Below, piece after piece: positions 45,023 to 53,858 of a DNA stretch of 55,067 nt (position 1 is the stretch's first letter; every line of letters begins with the position of its first letter). The notes under the pieces are model-generated. The model was not told the origin of the DNA, did no database searches, and saw nothing but the letters and a program-made list of their open reading frames with translations. Source of the DNA: Candidatus Woesearchaeota archaeon (GTDB lineage Archaea; Nanobdellota; Nanobdellia; Woesearchaeales; GW2011-AR4); assembly GCA_002688775.1 (NCBI GenBank), contig NZDH01000013.1, positions 1-55,067 on the forward strand, written 5' to 3'. Both the position numbers and the translations under genes were made by a program.

Positions 45023-46143
45023 TGGGGTTGGAACAGTTGAATGAATCACTAAAGAGCACTCCTTTGCTAAATGAACACATCAAACTAAATGCTTCTATGG
45101 TTCCGTTTGGGGGCTGGAATATGCCTGTCCAATATACTAATGTTATTGATGAGCATATGACCACAAGAACGAAGGTTGGACTGTTTGATATATGCCACAT
45201 GGGTGAATTTCTTGTCTCTGGTCCGAACTCTTTAGAGTTCTTGCAAAAAATGGTTACTAACGACATATCAACATTAGATGTAAATCAGGCATGCTATAAC
45301 TGCTTATGCTATGAAAATGGCACTGTCATTGATGACCTTTTCATATATAATTTGGGCAACAGCATATTCTTAGTTGTTGTTAATGCATCGACTATTGAAA
45401 AAGATTTCAATTGGCTGGAAAAACATAAATTTGATGGCATTAAATTAAAAAATGTAAGTGATGAAGTAGCCAAGATCGATATTCAAGGCCCTAAAGCGCA
45501 GGAAACCCTGCAAAAACTAACAATTTTCGATTTAAATAAAATTAAGCGATTCAGATGCGAGTTAATCAAATTTAATGATTTTGATGAAAGAATTCTAACA
45601 TCAAGAACAGGTTACACTGGTGAAGATGGCTTTGAAATATACTTTAATCCAAAAGATGCAGTTTTGGTGTGGAACAAAATTCTGGAAGCCGGAAATGAAT
45701 TTGGTATCAAGGCATGCGGGCTTGGAGCACGTGATACTTTAAGGATCGAATCTTGCTATAGTCTTTATGGCCATGAGATTAATGAAAGCCTAACACCGAT
45801 TGAAGCAGGTCTTGATTTTGTTGTAAAATTGAACAAAGATTTTATCGGAAAACAAGTTCTGGAAAAGCAAAAAGCCAACGGAACAGAAAAAAAGTTGATT
45901 TGCTTTGAGATGATAGAAAAGTCAATACCTAGGGAAAATTATGATATAATTTCAAACAACGAAAAGGTTGGATTTGTAAGTTCAGGAACTTTCTCGCCTT
46001 TATTTAAGAAAGGAATTGGAATGGGATTTATAAAATCCGATATGGGCATAGTTGGTAATAATATAAATATCTCTATCAGGGGAAAACCATATAAAGCAGT
46101 CATAGTTAAAAGACCAATATACAATTTTAGGGGTGGAAAATAA
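45022..46143 (+). CDS. gcvT: Glycine cleavage system T protein
   Basis: Aminomethyltransferase: moves the methylene group from lipoyl-bound aminomethyl to tetrahydrofolate and frees ammonia. 373 residues with the N-terminal folate-binding block MVPFGGWNMPVQY, GLFDICHMGEF, the Asp-containing loop and C-terminal barrel (GTFSPLFKKGIGMGFI). First gene of gcvT-gcvH-gcvPA-gcvPB; its stop overlaps the gcvH start by one base (TAATG). Confidence 0.95.
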   Translation: MGLEQLNESLKSTPLLNEHIKLNASMVPFGGWNMPVQYTNVIDEHMTTRTKVGLFDICHMGEFLVSGPNSLEFLQKMVTNDISTLDVNQACYNCLCYENGTVIDDLFIYNLGNSIFLVVVNASTIEKDFNWLEKHKFDGIKLKNVSDEVAKIDIQGPKAQETLQKLTIFDLNKIKRFRCELIKFNDFDERILTSRTGYTGEDGFEIYFNPKDAVLVWNKILEAGNEFGIKACGLGARDTLRIESCYSLYGHEINESLTPIEAGLDFVVKLNKDFIGKQVLEKQKANGTEKKLICFEMIEKSIPRENYDIISNNEKVGFVSSGTFSPLFKKGIGMGFIKSDMGIVGNNINISIRGKPYKAVIVKRPIYNFRGGK

Positions 46144-46544
46144 TGAAATTTATTGGAAATATTCCTGACAACTTAAGATACACAAAAGAGCACGAATGGG
46201 TTAAACTTGAAAATGACACAGCCATAATAGGTATTACAGATTACGCGCAACACGCTTTAACAGATATTGTCTTTGTTGAGTTGCCGGAAAAAGGGAAAAA
46301 AGTCGAGCAATTAAAGCCATTATGCATTGTTGAATCAGTAAAATCTGTATCAGATGTCTTTGCACCAATATCAGGGGAAGTCGCTGAAGTCAACAGCGAA
46401 TTAAGCGAAAAACCCGAAAATATCAATCAAGATCCCTATGAAAATGGGTGGATTGCAAAATTAAAAGTCGTTAACAATGACGAATTAAACAATCTGATGG
46501 ATTCTGAGAATTATAAAAAATATCTGGAGGGTTTAAAAGAATAA
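46143..46544 (+). CDS. gcvH: Glycine cleavage system H protein
   Basis: Lipoyl carrier that shuttles the aminomethyl group between P, T and L proteins. 133 residues; lipoylated Lys67 lies in CIVESVKSVSDVFAPISGEV. All strands of the hybrid barrel domain are present. The ATG overlaps the gcvT stop and a GGGGTGG purine run precedes it. Confidence 0.96.
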   Translation: MKFIGNIPDNLRYTKEHEWVKLENDTAIIGITDYAQHALTDIVFVELPEKGKKVEQLKPLCIVESVKSVSDVFAPISGEVAEVNSELSEKPENINQDPYENGWIAKLKVVNNDELNNLMDSENYKKYLEGLKE

Positions 46545-46545
46545 A

Positions 46546-47931
46546 ATGCATTATATCCCAAATACAGAAGAGCAAAAAGAGCAGATGCTCGAAAGTATAG
46601 GCGTTAAAAATATCCTGGACCTTTTTATGGATATACCTCAAAATTTAATCATAAAAGATAATCTCAATATTCCTGGTGCTTTATCAGAAATTGAAGTTAA
46701 AAGATTGATGGAAAATATTGCCAATAAAAACAAAACTATGGTTTCTTTCCTAGGGGCGGGAGCTTATAATCATTTCATTCCAACTGTAGTTAATCATCTT
46801 TTGTTAAGGGGGGAATTCTTTACTGCCTACACACCATACCAACCAGAAATAAGCCAGGGAATGTTACAGGCTATTTTTGAATACCAGACAATGATATGCA
46901 ATTTAACTGGAATGGATGTTGCAAATGCATCAATGTATGACAATAGCAGCGCTTTGGCCGAAGCTGCAATCATGGCCTGCAGAATCAAGAGAAAAGATAA
47001 AATTTTGATTTCAAAAACAGTTCATCCTGAGCATAGGGAAGTTGTCAAAACATATACAAATGCGAATTCTATTGAGTTGGTAGAGCTAGGCTACTATGAT
47101 GGACAAACTAGTATTGGACCTCATAAAGATTTTGCAGCAATTATAGTCCAACAACCCAATTTCCTTGGAAGCATTGAAGATCTGGACAAAATTTCAAAAT
47201 TTGCACATGAAAACAATGCTTTGCTTGTTGTAAGCGTAAATGAACCGACATCATTAGGCATACTAAAAAGTCCGGGCAGTTTTGATGCAGACATTGTTGT
47301 AGGTGAAGGCCACTCTTTTGGAAATGCATTGAGCTTTGGCGGGCCTTATGTTGGATTTATGGCAACAAAAAAAGAATTCATGAGGCAAATTCCGGGAAGA
47401 TTAGCTGGACAAACATTAGACAGCGAGGGAAGAAGGGGTTTTGTGCTAACTCTGCAGGCAAGAGAACAGCACATCAGAAGAGAAAAAGCCACATCTAACA
47501 TATGCACAAACCAAGCCTTGAATGCCCTGGCAGTTACAATTACTTTAGCAACACTGGGAAAAGAACTAAAGACTTCATCCCTGCATAATTTGCAAAAAGC
47601 CCATTATGCTGCAAATAAATTAAAAAATACTGGCAAACTGCTTTTTACAGCTCCATTCTACAATGAATTCGTAGTTAAAGTTAATGATATTGATAAGGTT
47701 AATGATATATTAATTAAAAATGATATTATTCCTGGTCTAGATTTAGGAAAATTTTATCCAGAATTGCAAAATTGTATGCTCATTTGCATAACTGAAATGC
47801 ACTCTAAAGAACAAATCGATAAATTAGTTAGTTATTGCAATGAATGGGTGAGCCCGAGCGATGTGGCAGAACAGCGAGGGCGAGCACAAACTATTGTGAG
47901 CGACGAAGTCGCGAACGGATTGAAAAATTAA
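46546..47931 (+). CDS. gcvPA: Glycine dehydrogenase (decarboxylating) subunit 1
   Basis: Alpha subunit of the two-part P protein, which decarboxylates glycine. It has the PLP-fold transferase core without the PLP lysine, with blocks YTPYQPEISQGMLQAIFEYQ and GPYVGFMAT and the C-terminal domain. The last ~28 residues (from VSPSDVAEQRGRAQ) do not look like the family and are encoded by a GC-rich hairpin stretch (GCGAC-GAA-GTCGC), probably a repeat that has extended the reading frame. It starts 2 nt after gcvH. Confidence 0.93.
   Translation: MHYIPNTEEQKEQMLESIGVKNILDLFMDIPQNLIIKDNLNIPGALSEIEVKRLMENIANKNKTMVSFLGAGAYNHFIPTVVNHLLLRGEFFTAYTPYQPEISQGMLQAIFEYQTMICNLTGMDVANASMYDNSSALAEAAIMACRIKRKDKILISKTVHPEHREVVKTYTNANSIELVELGYYDGQTSIGPHKDFAAIIVQQPNFLGSIEDLDKISKFAHENNALLVVSVNEPTSLGILKSPGSFDADIVVGEGHSFGNALSFGGPYVGFMATKKEFMRQIPGRLAGQTLDSEGRRGFVLTLQAREQHIRREKATSNICTNQALNALAVTITLATLGKELKTSSLHNLQKAHYAANKLKNTGKLLFTAPFYNEFVVKVNDIDKVNDILIKNDIIPGLDLGKFYPELQNCMLICITEMHSKEQIDKLVSYCNEWVSPSDVAEQRGRAQTIVSDEVANGLKN
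47845..47925 (+). repeat. GC-rich hairpin insert in the gcvPA 3' end
   Basis: A locally GC-rich stretch inside the AT-rich gene, with GCCC...GGGC and a perfect GCGAC-GAA-GTCGC hairpin. It encodes the unconserved C-terminal tail of GcvPA. Its wording (repeated GAGCGA and GCGAGC) recalls the element at 49565-49676, so the two may belong to one repeat family. Confidence 0.45.
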
Positions 47932-47961
47932 ATTCAACAAAAACAAATTTCAAACCAAAAA

Positions 47962-49407
47962 ATGAAATTAATATTTGAAATTAGCAAAAAAGGAAGGAAA
48001 GCAGTGCAGTTTCCTGAATTAGATGTTCCTGAGCAGGAAAATCTGCTGCCGCAAGATCTTTTGAGAGGGGAATTAGAACTGCCTGAAGTGAGTGAAGTTG
48101 ATATTATAAGGCACTACACAGCATTATCAAGAAGGAATTTTGGAGTAGACAATGGATTTTATCCTCTAGGAAGCTGCACAATGAAATACAATCCAAAAAT
48201 TAATGAGGATTCTGCAAGATTAAATGGATTTGCACAGCTCCACCCTTATACACCTGAAAATCTTTCTCAGGGTGCTCTGCAAATAATGTATGAATTAGAG
48301 CAATATTTAATGGAAATCACAGGAATGGATCAATTTACTTTACAGCCAGCAGCAGGCTCGCATGGAGAACTAACAGGAATGATGATTGTGAAAAAATATT
48401 TTGAAGGTATTAATGAAAAAAGAAGCAAAATCTTGATTCCGGATTCAGCCCATGGCACAAATCCAGCTTCTGTCACTTTGTGTGGGTTTGAGAGTGTTGA
48501 AGTAAAAAGCAACGACAAAGGAGAAATTGATCTTGAAGATCTAAAATCAAAGCTAAACAAGGATGTTGCAGCTATTATGCTTACAAACCCAAATACTCTT
48601 GGTTTGTTTGAAACTCAAATTCTTGAAATAACAAAAGCAATGCACCAAAATGGAAGCCTTGTTTACATGGATGGTGCTAATCTAAATGCAATGGTTGGCA
48701 TCACCAAGCCAGGTGATTTTGGAATTGATATTCTGCATGTTAATTTGCACAAAACATTCTCCACACCTCATGGCGGAGGCGGACCAGGATCTGGCCCTGT
48801 TGGAGTAACAAAAGAGCTTTCAAGATTCTTGCCAAGACCAAAGATAGAATTTATTGACAATAAATATAAGATAAACTATAACATGCCGGATTCAATTGGC
48901 AGGGTAAGGGCATTCTATGGAAATTTTGGAATCTTGGTAAGAGCATACACTTACATAAGATCCAACGGTTTTGAAGGCATTAGGGCCGTAGGAGAGAACT
49001 CAGTACTAAATGCTAATTACCTTCTTTCAAAATTGAAAAAGCATTACCATGTGCCTTTCAATAGAATCTGCCAGCATGAATTTATTCTGACAGACAAGAA
49101 TCTAAGTAACGGCGTAACGACTAATGACTTGGCTAAAAGGCTTTTGGATTTTGGAGTGCATGCACCTACAATTTACTTTCCGCTTATAGTACATGGGGCA
49201 ATAATGATCGAGCCTACAGAAACAGAAAGCAAGGAAACTTTAGACAGATTTGCAGAGATAATGATGAAAATCAAGGAAGAATCAGAAAAGGAGCCTGAAA
49301 CGGTAAAGGCAGCCCCTTTAGCAACTCCTGTTTCAAAGCTGGATAATGTCCTTGCAGCAAGAAAACCAGTCTTAAAATTCGAGGATAAGATAATCATACC
49401 GCAATAA
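47962..49407 (+). CDS. gcvPB: Glycine dehydrogenase (decarboxylating) subunit 2
   Basis: Beta subunit of P protein carrying the PLP Schiff-base lysine in NLHKTFSTPHGGGGPGSGP. 481 residues, usual length; substrate-binding segments FYPLGSCTMKYNPKINE and QPAAGSHGELTGM are intact. With GcvPA it forms the active site. It is 30 nt from gcvPA and ends 308 nt before lipA, a gap filled by structured DNA. Confidence 0.95.
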   Translation: MKLIFEISKKGRKAVQFPELDVPEQENLLPQDLLRGELELPEVSEVDIIRHYTALSRRNFGVDNGFYPLGSCTMKYNPKINEDSARLNGFAQLHPYTPENLSQGALQIMYELEQYLMEITGMDQFTLQPAAGSHGELTGMMIVKKYFEGINEKRSKILIPDSAHGTNPASVTLCGFESVEVKSNDKGEIDLEDLKSKLNKDVAAIMLTNPNTLGLFETQILEITKAMHQNGSLVYMDGANLNAMVGITKPGDFGIDILHVNLHKTFSTPHGGGGPGSGPVGVTKELSRFLPRPKIEFIDNKYKINYNMPDSIGRVRAFYGNFGILVRAYTYIRSNGFEGIRAVGENSVLNANYLLSKLKKHYHVPFNRICQHEFILTDKNLSNGVTTNDLAKRLLDFGVHAPTIYFPLIVHGAIMIEPTETESKETLDRFAEIMMKIKEESEKEPETVKAAPLATPVSKLDNVLAARKPVLKFEDKIIIPQ

Positions 49408-49431
49408 ATGTTTTTAATCTTTTAATTTAAC

Positions 49432-49676
49432 AAAAAATTCCAACAACAATGGATTCAAACACGGCTTTTCTTGATGAAAAGCCTATTCGCAAAAGAAAAA
49501 TCCATACTTTGTATGGATTTTTCCTCTGCACTCAGTTTTCATCCTTGTTGGAATTTTTTAGAAAGAAAAAATCCAGCCGTGGCGAGACGAGCCGGGGGAT
49601 GCCCCATCCGGGGTGGCGAGTAGGTTTTCGAGCAAAGCGAGAAAACCGTCGAAGCCATGGTTGGCTGGATTTTTTC
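49432..49676 (+). ncRNA. Two long hairpins, candidate structured RNA or double terminator
   Basis: Structure 1: a perfect 15-bp stem AAAAAATTCCAACAA (49432-49446) with 49545-49559, enclosing two perfect hairpins (GGCTTTTC/GAAAAGCC at 49463-49483; a 13-bp stem at 49495-49523). Structure 2: a perfect 14-bp stem GAAAAAATCCAGCC (49565-49578) with 49663-49676, enclosing a GC-rich, heavily paired interior in an otherwise AT-rich genome. Each ends in T6. It may terminate gcv transcription, precede lipA as a regulator, or be a mobile repeat. Confidence 0.55.
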
Positions 49677-49714
49677 TCAATGTATACCTTACTTAACATA
49701 ATCAAATAATTAAC

Positions 49715-50623
49715 ATGATAACTGAAACACAAAAGAGGAGGAAGCATCCTGATTGGTTGAAGATTAGAATTCCTTCTGGAGAGACTTTTATTAAAGTCAG
49801 GAATCTTGTAAAAACTAATCGCTTGCACACAATTTGTGAAGAAGCCAAATGCCCGAATTTATCAGAATGTTGGAGTCATGGAACAGCAACTTTCCTGATA
49901 CTTGGTGATACTTGCACAAGATGGTGCAGCTATTGCAATGTTAAGACTGGAAAACCAGGTCAATTAAATACGCATGAACCCAAGTTAGTGGCTGATGCAG
50001 TAAAAAAACTCAATCTTAAGTATGTTGTCATCACGTCTGTTACAAGGGATGATTTAAAAGATGGCGGGGCACTTATATATGCAGAAACCGTGAGGGAAAT
50101 CAAAAAGCAAGCACAGAATTGTTCTGTTGAATTATTGATACCTGACTTCAAAGAAATGACTGGACAAATTCTGGTTGAAGGAAAGCTAAATATTGGTGCT
50201 TTGAAAGCTGTAATCAGCGCAAAGCCTGATGTACTGGCACATAATATTGAAGCTGTTCGACGGGTTTTTGCAAAAGTAAGGCCAGGCGGCAATTATGATG
50301 TTTCCTTGGAATTATTGAAGAAAGTAAAAGAAATTGACCCAAATATGCCGACTAAGTCCAGCATTATTGTTGGCTTTGATGAAACTTTGCAAGAGATCAA
50401 GGAAACAATGCAAGACTTAAGAGACAATGATGTAGACTTCTTAACCTTAGGCCAATATTTGCAGCCATCGATGAAGCATGCAAAAATAGAAAGGTACTAT
50501 ACTCCCGATGAATTCAAAGAGCTTAAAGAAATCGGCTATAAACTTGGATTTAAGCATGTTGAATCAGGCCCATTAGTAAGAAGCTCTTATCGTGCAGATA
50601 AATTAAACGCAATAATAAAGTAA
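49715..50623 (+). CDS. lipA: Lipoyl synthase
   Basis: Radical SAM enzyme that inserts two sulfurs into protein-bound octanoyl. Both Fe-S clusters are ligated: auxiliary Cys 41, 46 and 52 (CEEAKC, then CW) and SAM Cys 67, 71 and 74 (CTRWCSYC). The C-terminal Ser motif (RSSYRAD) closes the protein. 302 residues, normal. It starts behind structured DNA and is followed after 1 nt by lipM. Confidence 0.95.
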   Translation: MITETQKRRKHPDWLKIRIPSGETFIKVRNLVKTNRLHTICEEAKCPNLSECWSHGTATFLILGDTCTRWCSYCNVKTGKPGQLNTHEPKLVADAVKKLNLKYVVITSVTRDDLKDGGALIYAETVREIKKQAQNCSVELLIPDFKEMTGQILVEGKLNIGALKAVISAKPDVLAHNIEAVRRVFAKVRPGGNYDVSLELLKKVKEIDPNMPTKSSIIVGFDETLQEIKETMQDLRDNDVDFLTLGQYLQPSMKHAKIERYYTPDEFKELKEIGYKLGFKHVESGPLVRSSYRADKLNAIIK

Positions 50624-50624
50624 A

Positions 50625-51449
50625 ATGGAATTTAGAGTTATTCATACAGGAAAAAACAGTGCATTTACCAACATGGCAATAGATGAAGCCATTTTAACAC
50701 ATTGCCAAATTCCAACATTAAGATTATATCAATGGCAGCCATCAATCTCAATTGGGTACAACCAGGATGCAAATAATGAGATTAATATCAACAAAAGTAA
50801 GCGATATAAGATCCCAATTGTAAGAAGAATAACTGGTGGAAAAGCGATATTGCACGATAAAGAGCTAACTTATAGCTTTATTTTGCCGCAAGATTCTTTA
50901 TCTTTGCCACAAAGTATCGCAGAATCCTATAGGATCATTGCTAAAGCTCTTGTAAATGCATTTGGGATCATTGGTATAAAGGCGGAATTAAAAAAACAGC
51001 CGGAGAAAATCTCTACACCGATATGTTTTAACAGCTCGAATTGGTACGAGCTTCTGGTAAACAACAAGAAAATTTCCGGATCAGCCCAAAGAAGACTGAA
51101 CGGCATGATTCTCCAGCATGGATCGCTATTGATCGATTTTGATTATGAAAAAAATGCATCTTTATTCAAATCAAGCCAAATTATAGACAATACAGAAAGC
51201 TTAAAAAAAAGAATAACATCAATAAAAAAAGAATTAAATAAAGATATATCATACAAGGAATTAGCAGCTGCAGTAATACTTGGCTTTCAAAGAAATTTTA
51301 ATATGCAATATTATAATGACCCCTTAACTCATGAAGAATTGAAACTAGCGAATAAATTAAGCCATGAAAAATACTCAACAGATTCTTGGAATTTGTCAAA
51401 GAATGATGCAACAAAGACTGAAAAACTTATAAATACCTTAAATTTCTAA
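50625..51449 (+). CDS. lipM: Octanoyltransferase LipM-like (BPL/LplA/LipB fold)
   Basis: Transfers octanoyl to GcvH for LipA. The biotin/lipoate ligase fold is clear (RRITGGKAILHDKELTYSF). The Cys at about 134 in TPICFNSSNWYELLVNNKK and the GSAQRRLNGMILQHGSLL block match LipM rather than LplA, which lacks that Cys. LplA activity cannot be excluded. It lies 1 nt after lipA and 7 nt before lpd, so all three are one unit. Confidence 0.82.
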   Translation: MEFRVIHTGKNSAFTNMAIDEAILTHCQIPTLRLYQWQPSISIGYNQDANNEININKSKRYKIPIVRRITGGKAILHDKELTYSFILPQDSLSLPQSIAESYRIIAKALVNAFGIIGIKAELKKQPEKISTPICFNSSNWYELLVNNKKISGSAQRRLNGMILQHGSLLIDFDYEKNASLFKSSQIIDNTESLKKRITSIKKELNKDISYKELAAAVILGFQRNFNMQYYNDPLTHEELKLANKLSHEKYSTDSWNLSKNDATKTEKLINTLNF

Positions 51450-51456
51450 TTGTTTT

Positions 51457-52767
51457 ATGCATGATGCTGTTATAATCGGGTCAGGACCTGCAGGATATGA
51501 ATGTGCCAGAATTGTCTCTGAATTAGGCGGAAAGGCGGCAATTATAGAAAAGGATAAGCTGGGAGGAACATGCACTAATCATGGGTGCATTCCGACAAAA
51601 ACATTGCATGCTTCTGCAACTTTATTCTCAGAATTAAAAAAAGCATCAAAGTTTGGATTTATAATCCCAAATGTTTCTGTAGATTTTAAAGCCTTTATGG
51701 AGAGAAAAAACAAAGTTGTCAGGTTAATTTCAGCCGGGATCAAGAAAATTATGGATGACAACAAAGTTGAAATCATAAAAGGTTTTGCTAAAATAAAAGA
51801 CAAAAACACAGTAGTGGTTGGAGACAAAGAAATAAAAGCTAAGAACATAGTTATTGCAGCCGGAGCATCACCTAGATCTTTAAATGGAATTCCCAATAAC
51901 AAGTTTGTATTGAATTCATCACAAATTCTTGAATTAAAGGAAATGCCATCATCCCTGATCATTATTGGGGGCGGATATATTGGTTGCGAATTTGCCTTGA
52001 TTTTTGCAAGCCTTGGTGTAAAAGTTACAATTATCGAGATGCTGAAAAGAATTGCTTCTGTAGAAGACAAAGATGTTTCATCGCTCTTGACTACCTTGAT
52101 GCAAAGGCAGAATATAGATATTTTTACAGAAGCAAAGATAATCAATCTGGAAGGGAATAAGATTAAATTTGAGCAGAATAAAAAAGAAAAAAGCATTCAG
52201 GCAGATAATATCCTTGTCTCAATTGGCATGGATCCTAATATCGATAAGGCAGAACTGGATAAATTAGGAATAAAATATTCAAAGGGCATCGATATTAACA
52301 AAAAAATGCAGACATCTGTTCCAAACATTTATGCAATAGGGGATGTAACTTGCAAGATTATGCTTGCACATTACGCTTATGCCCAAGCAGTCATTGCTGC
52401 AAAGAACATAATGGGCCAAAATGCTGAATTTAATGATTCCACTGTCCCGAGTGCAATATTCACAATCCCAGAAATTTCATCTGTTGGCGAAAGAAATGAA
52501 AATCTCAAATCCGTAACATTCCCGTTTGCTGCAAATGGCAAAGCAAGGGCAATGGATGAAGCAGATGGCTTTGTAAAGATCTATTATGAAGATGGTTACC
52601 TAAAAGGATTCTGCGCAATCGGACCTCATGCATCAGATCTTGTATCAGAAGCAACGCTTGCAATCAAGAACAGGATCAAACTAGAAGATATAAAGGATAC
52701 AATACATACTCATCCTACTTTGTCAGAAGCTTTTTCAGGCGCAGTTGAGATGGCTTTGAAGGATTAA
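51457..52767 (+). CDS. lpd: Dihydrolipoyl dehydrogenase (L protein)
   Basis: Reoxidises the dihydrolipoyl group of GcvH with NAD+. FAD-binding GSGPAGYECA, redox Cys39 and Cys44 (GGTCTNHGCIPTK), NAD-binding GGGYIGCEFA, and the C-terminal His-Glu pair (HTHPTLSEAF) are all present. 436 residues is slightly short of the usual ~460. It completes the glycine cleavage set. Its stop overlaps the ParA stop on the other strand in a TTAA. Confidence 0.95.
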   Translation: MHDAVIIGSGPAGYECARIVSELGGKAAIIEKDKLGGTCTNHGCIPTKTLHASATLFSELKKASKFGFIIPNVSVDFKAFMERKNKVVRLISAGIKKIMDDNKVEIIKGFAKIKDKNTVVVGDKEIKAKNIVIAAGASPRSLNGIPNNKFVLNSSQILELKEMPSSLIIIGGGYIGCEFALIFASLGVKVTIIEMLKRIASVEDKDVSSLLTTLMQRQNIDIFTEAKIINLEGNKIKFEQNKKEKSIQADNILVSIGMDPNIDKAELDKLGIKYSKGIDINKKMQTSVPNIYAIGDVTCKIMLAHYAYAQAVIAAKNIMGQNAEFNDSTVPSAIFTIPEISSVGERNENLKSVTFPFAANGKARAMDEADGFVKIYYEDGYLKGFCAIGPHASDLVSEATLAIKNRIKLEDIKDTIHTHPTLSEAFSGAVEMALKD

Positions 52768-53702
52768 GCGTTTTGCGCCTTTTTTTGTTTTCTTGAATGT
52801 TCTATAAAATGAGATTTTATCGTATTGTTGATGTTTGTAATGAACTTATAACCAAATGTAACTTTATCTCCGGCTATCATCATCTCCCTCTTTTTTCCAT
52901 TTACGAAGTAGTCTTTGATCGCCTTATCCCTCTGCTGTTGAGATAAATTCAAGTCATACATGTGCTCATTCTCCAGGATTAATTTCACAAATTTCCAGTA
53001 ATCCTCTGCACCATAAGACCTTTTGTCATAAGTGAATATTGACATCTTTGCTTTTGGAGCTTCCTTAAGCTTCGAGTTTACTCTAATCGGATCTGTAACC
53101 AGTAATAGCGAATATTCCTTTTTCATCTTGGACAATATCTCGATGCATATCTTGTTTCTTTTGTCATACATTGTTGGAAGAATTGTGCTGATCTGTACCT
53201 TGTTTTTGTTCGATTTATTGAATTCAACTATCCTTTTTACTGTTTTCTGCAACGAATCAAATCCCAAGACATCAGTTGAAGAAGGGATAATGACTTCGCT
53301 CGCATATGCCAGCACACTCTTGGTCAAAAATCTCCATGATGGCGGGCAGTCAAGTATGATGTAATCATAATCAAGTTTTTTTGAAAATTTTTTTTGCAGA
53401 AAGTTTATGTCTTTTTCTTTTGAGATTTGGCTTTCAGCATCAGCCATCTTGTGATCGCAATGAATTATGTCAAGATTTTTTCCTAACTTGCTTACGCAGT
53501 CCCTTAAATCAGCATCTTCCATCAGAAAATGATAAAGATTGTATTTTGCATCTGTCTTGTGGCACACACTTATGTCGCCTTGCGGGTCAAGATCAATAAG
53601 AATTACTTTTTTATTGTTCCTTGACAATCCTGCAGCCAGGTTGACAGCTGTAGTTGTCTTTGCAACACCGCCTTTTTGATTGAATATAGCTATTTTTCTC
53701 AC
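52764..53702 (-). CDS. ParA/Soj-family partition ATPase
   Basis: Deviant Walker A (KGGVAKTT, residues 10-17) and LIDLDPQGD mark a ParA/MinD-type ATPase used in chromosome or plasmid partition. 312 residues with a basic C-terminal tail. No ParB partner is adjacent. Translation starts at GTG (53702) behind a GAGGTG box. Its closeness to a XerA-type recombinase suggests a chromosome-maintenance or integrated-element neighbourhood. Confidence 0.88.
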   Translation of the reverse strand: MRKIAIFNQKGGVAKTTTAVNLAAGLSRNNKKVILIDLDPQGDISVCHKTDAKYNLYHFLMEDADLRDCVSKLGKNLDIIHCDHKMADAESQISKEKDINFLQKKFSKKLDYDYIILDCPPSWRFLTKSVLAYASEVIIPSSTDVLGFDSLQKTVKRIVEFNKSNKNKVQISTILPTMYDKRNKICIEILSKMKKEYSLLLVTDPIRVNSKLKEAPKAKMSIFTYDKRSYGAEDYWKFVKLILENEHMYDLNLSQQQRDKAIKDYFVNGKKREMMIAGDKVTFGYKFITNINNTIKSHFIEHSRKQKKAQNA

Positions 53703-53858
53703 TAATTTGCACCTCTTTGAAAATTATTTAAAAGTCTAGACTTTGTTCTATTAGCTTATATTTAAATGTTGCGATTTCGTATATTAATATAGTTATAAGT
53801 ATACTGATTATTTGGGTTATTTATGGTGAAAAGAAGCAGTTTTGCTGGTAAAAGTGAG

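Noticed and set aside
49449-49828. Open frames on both strands before lipA
   Set aside because: They lie across the paired structured element and have no protein-like features.
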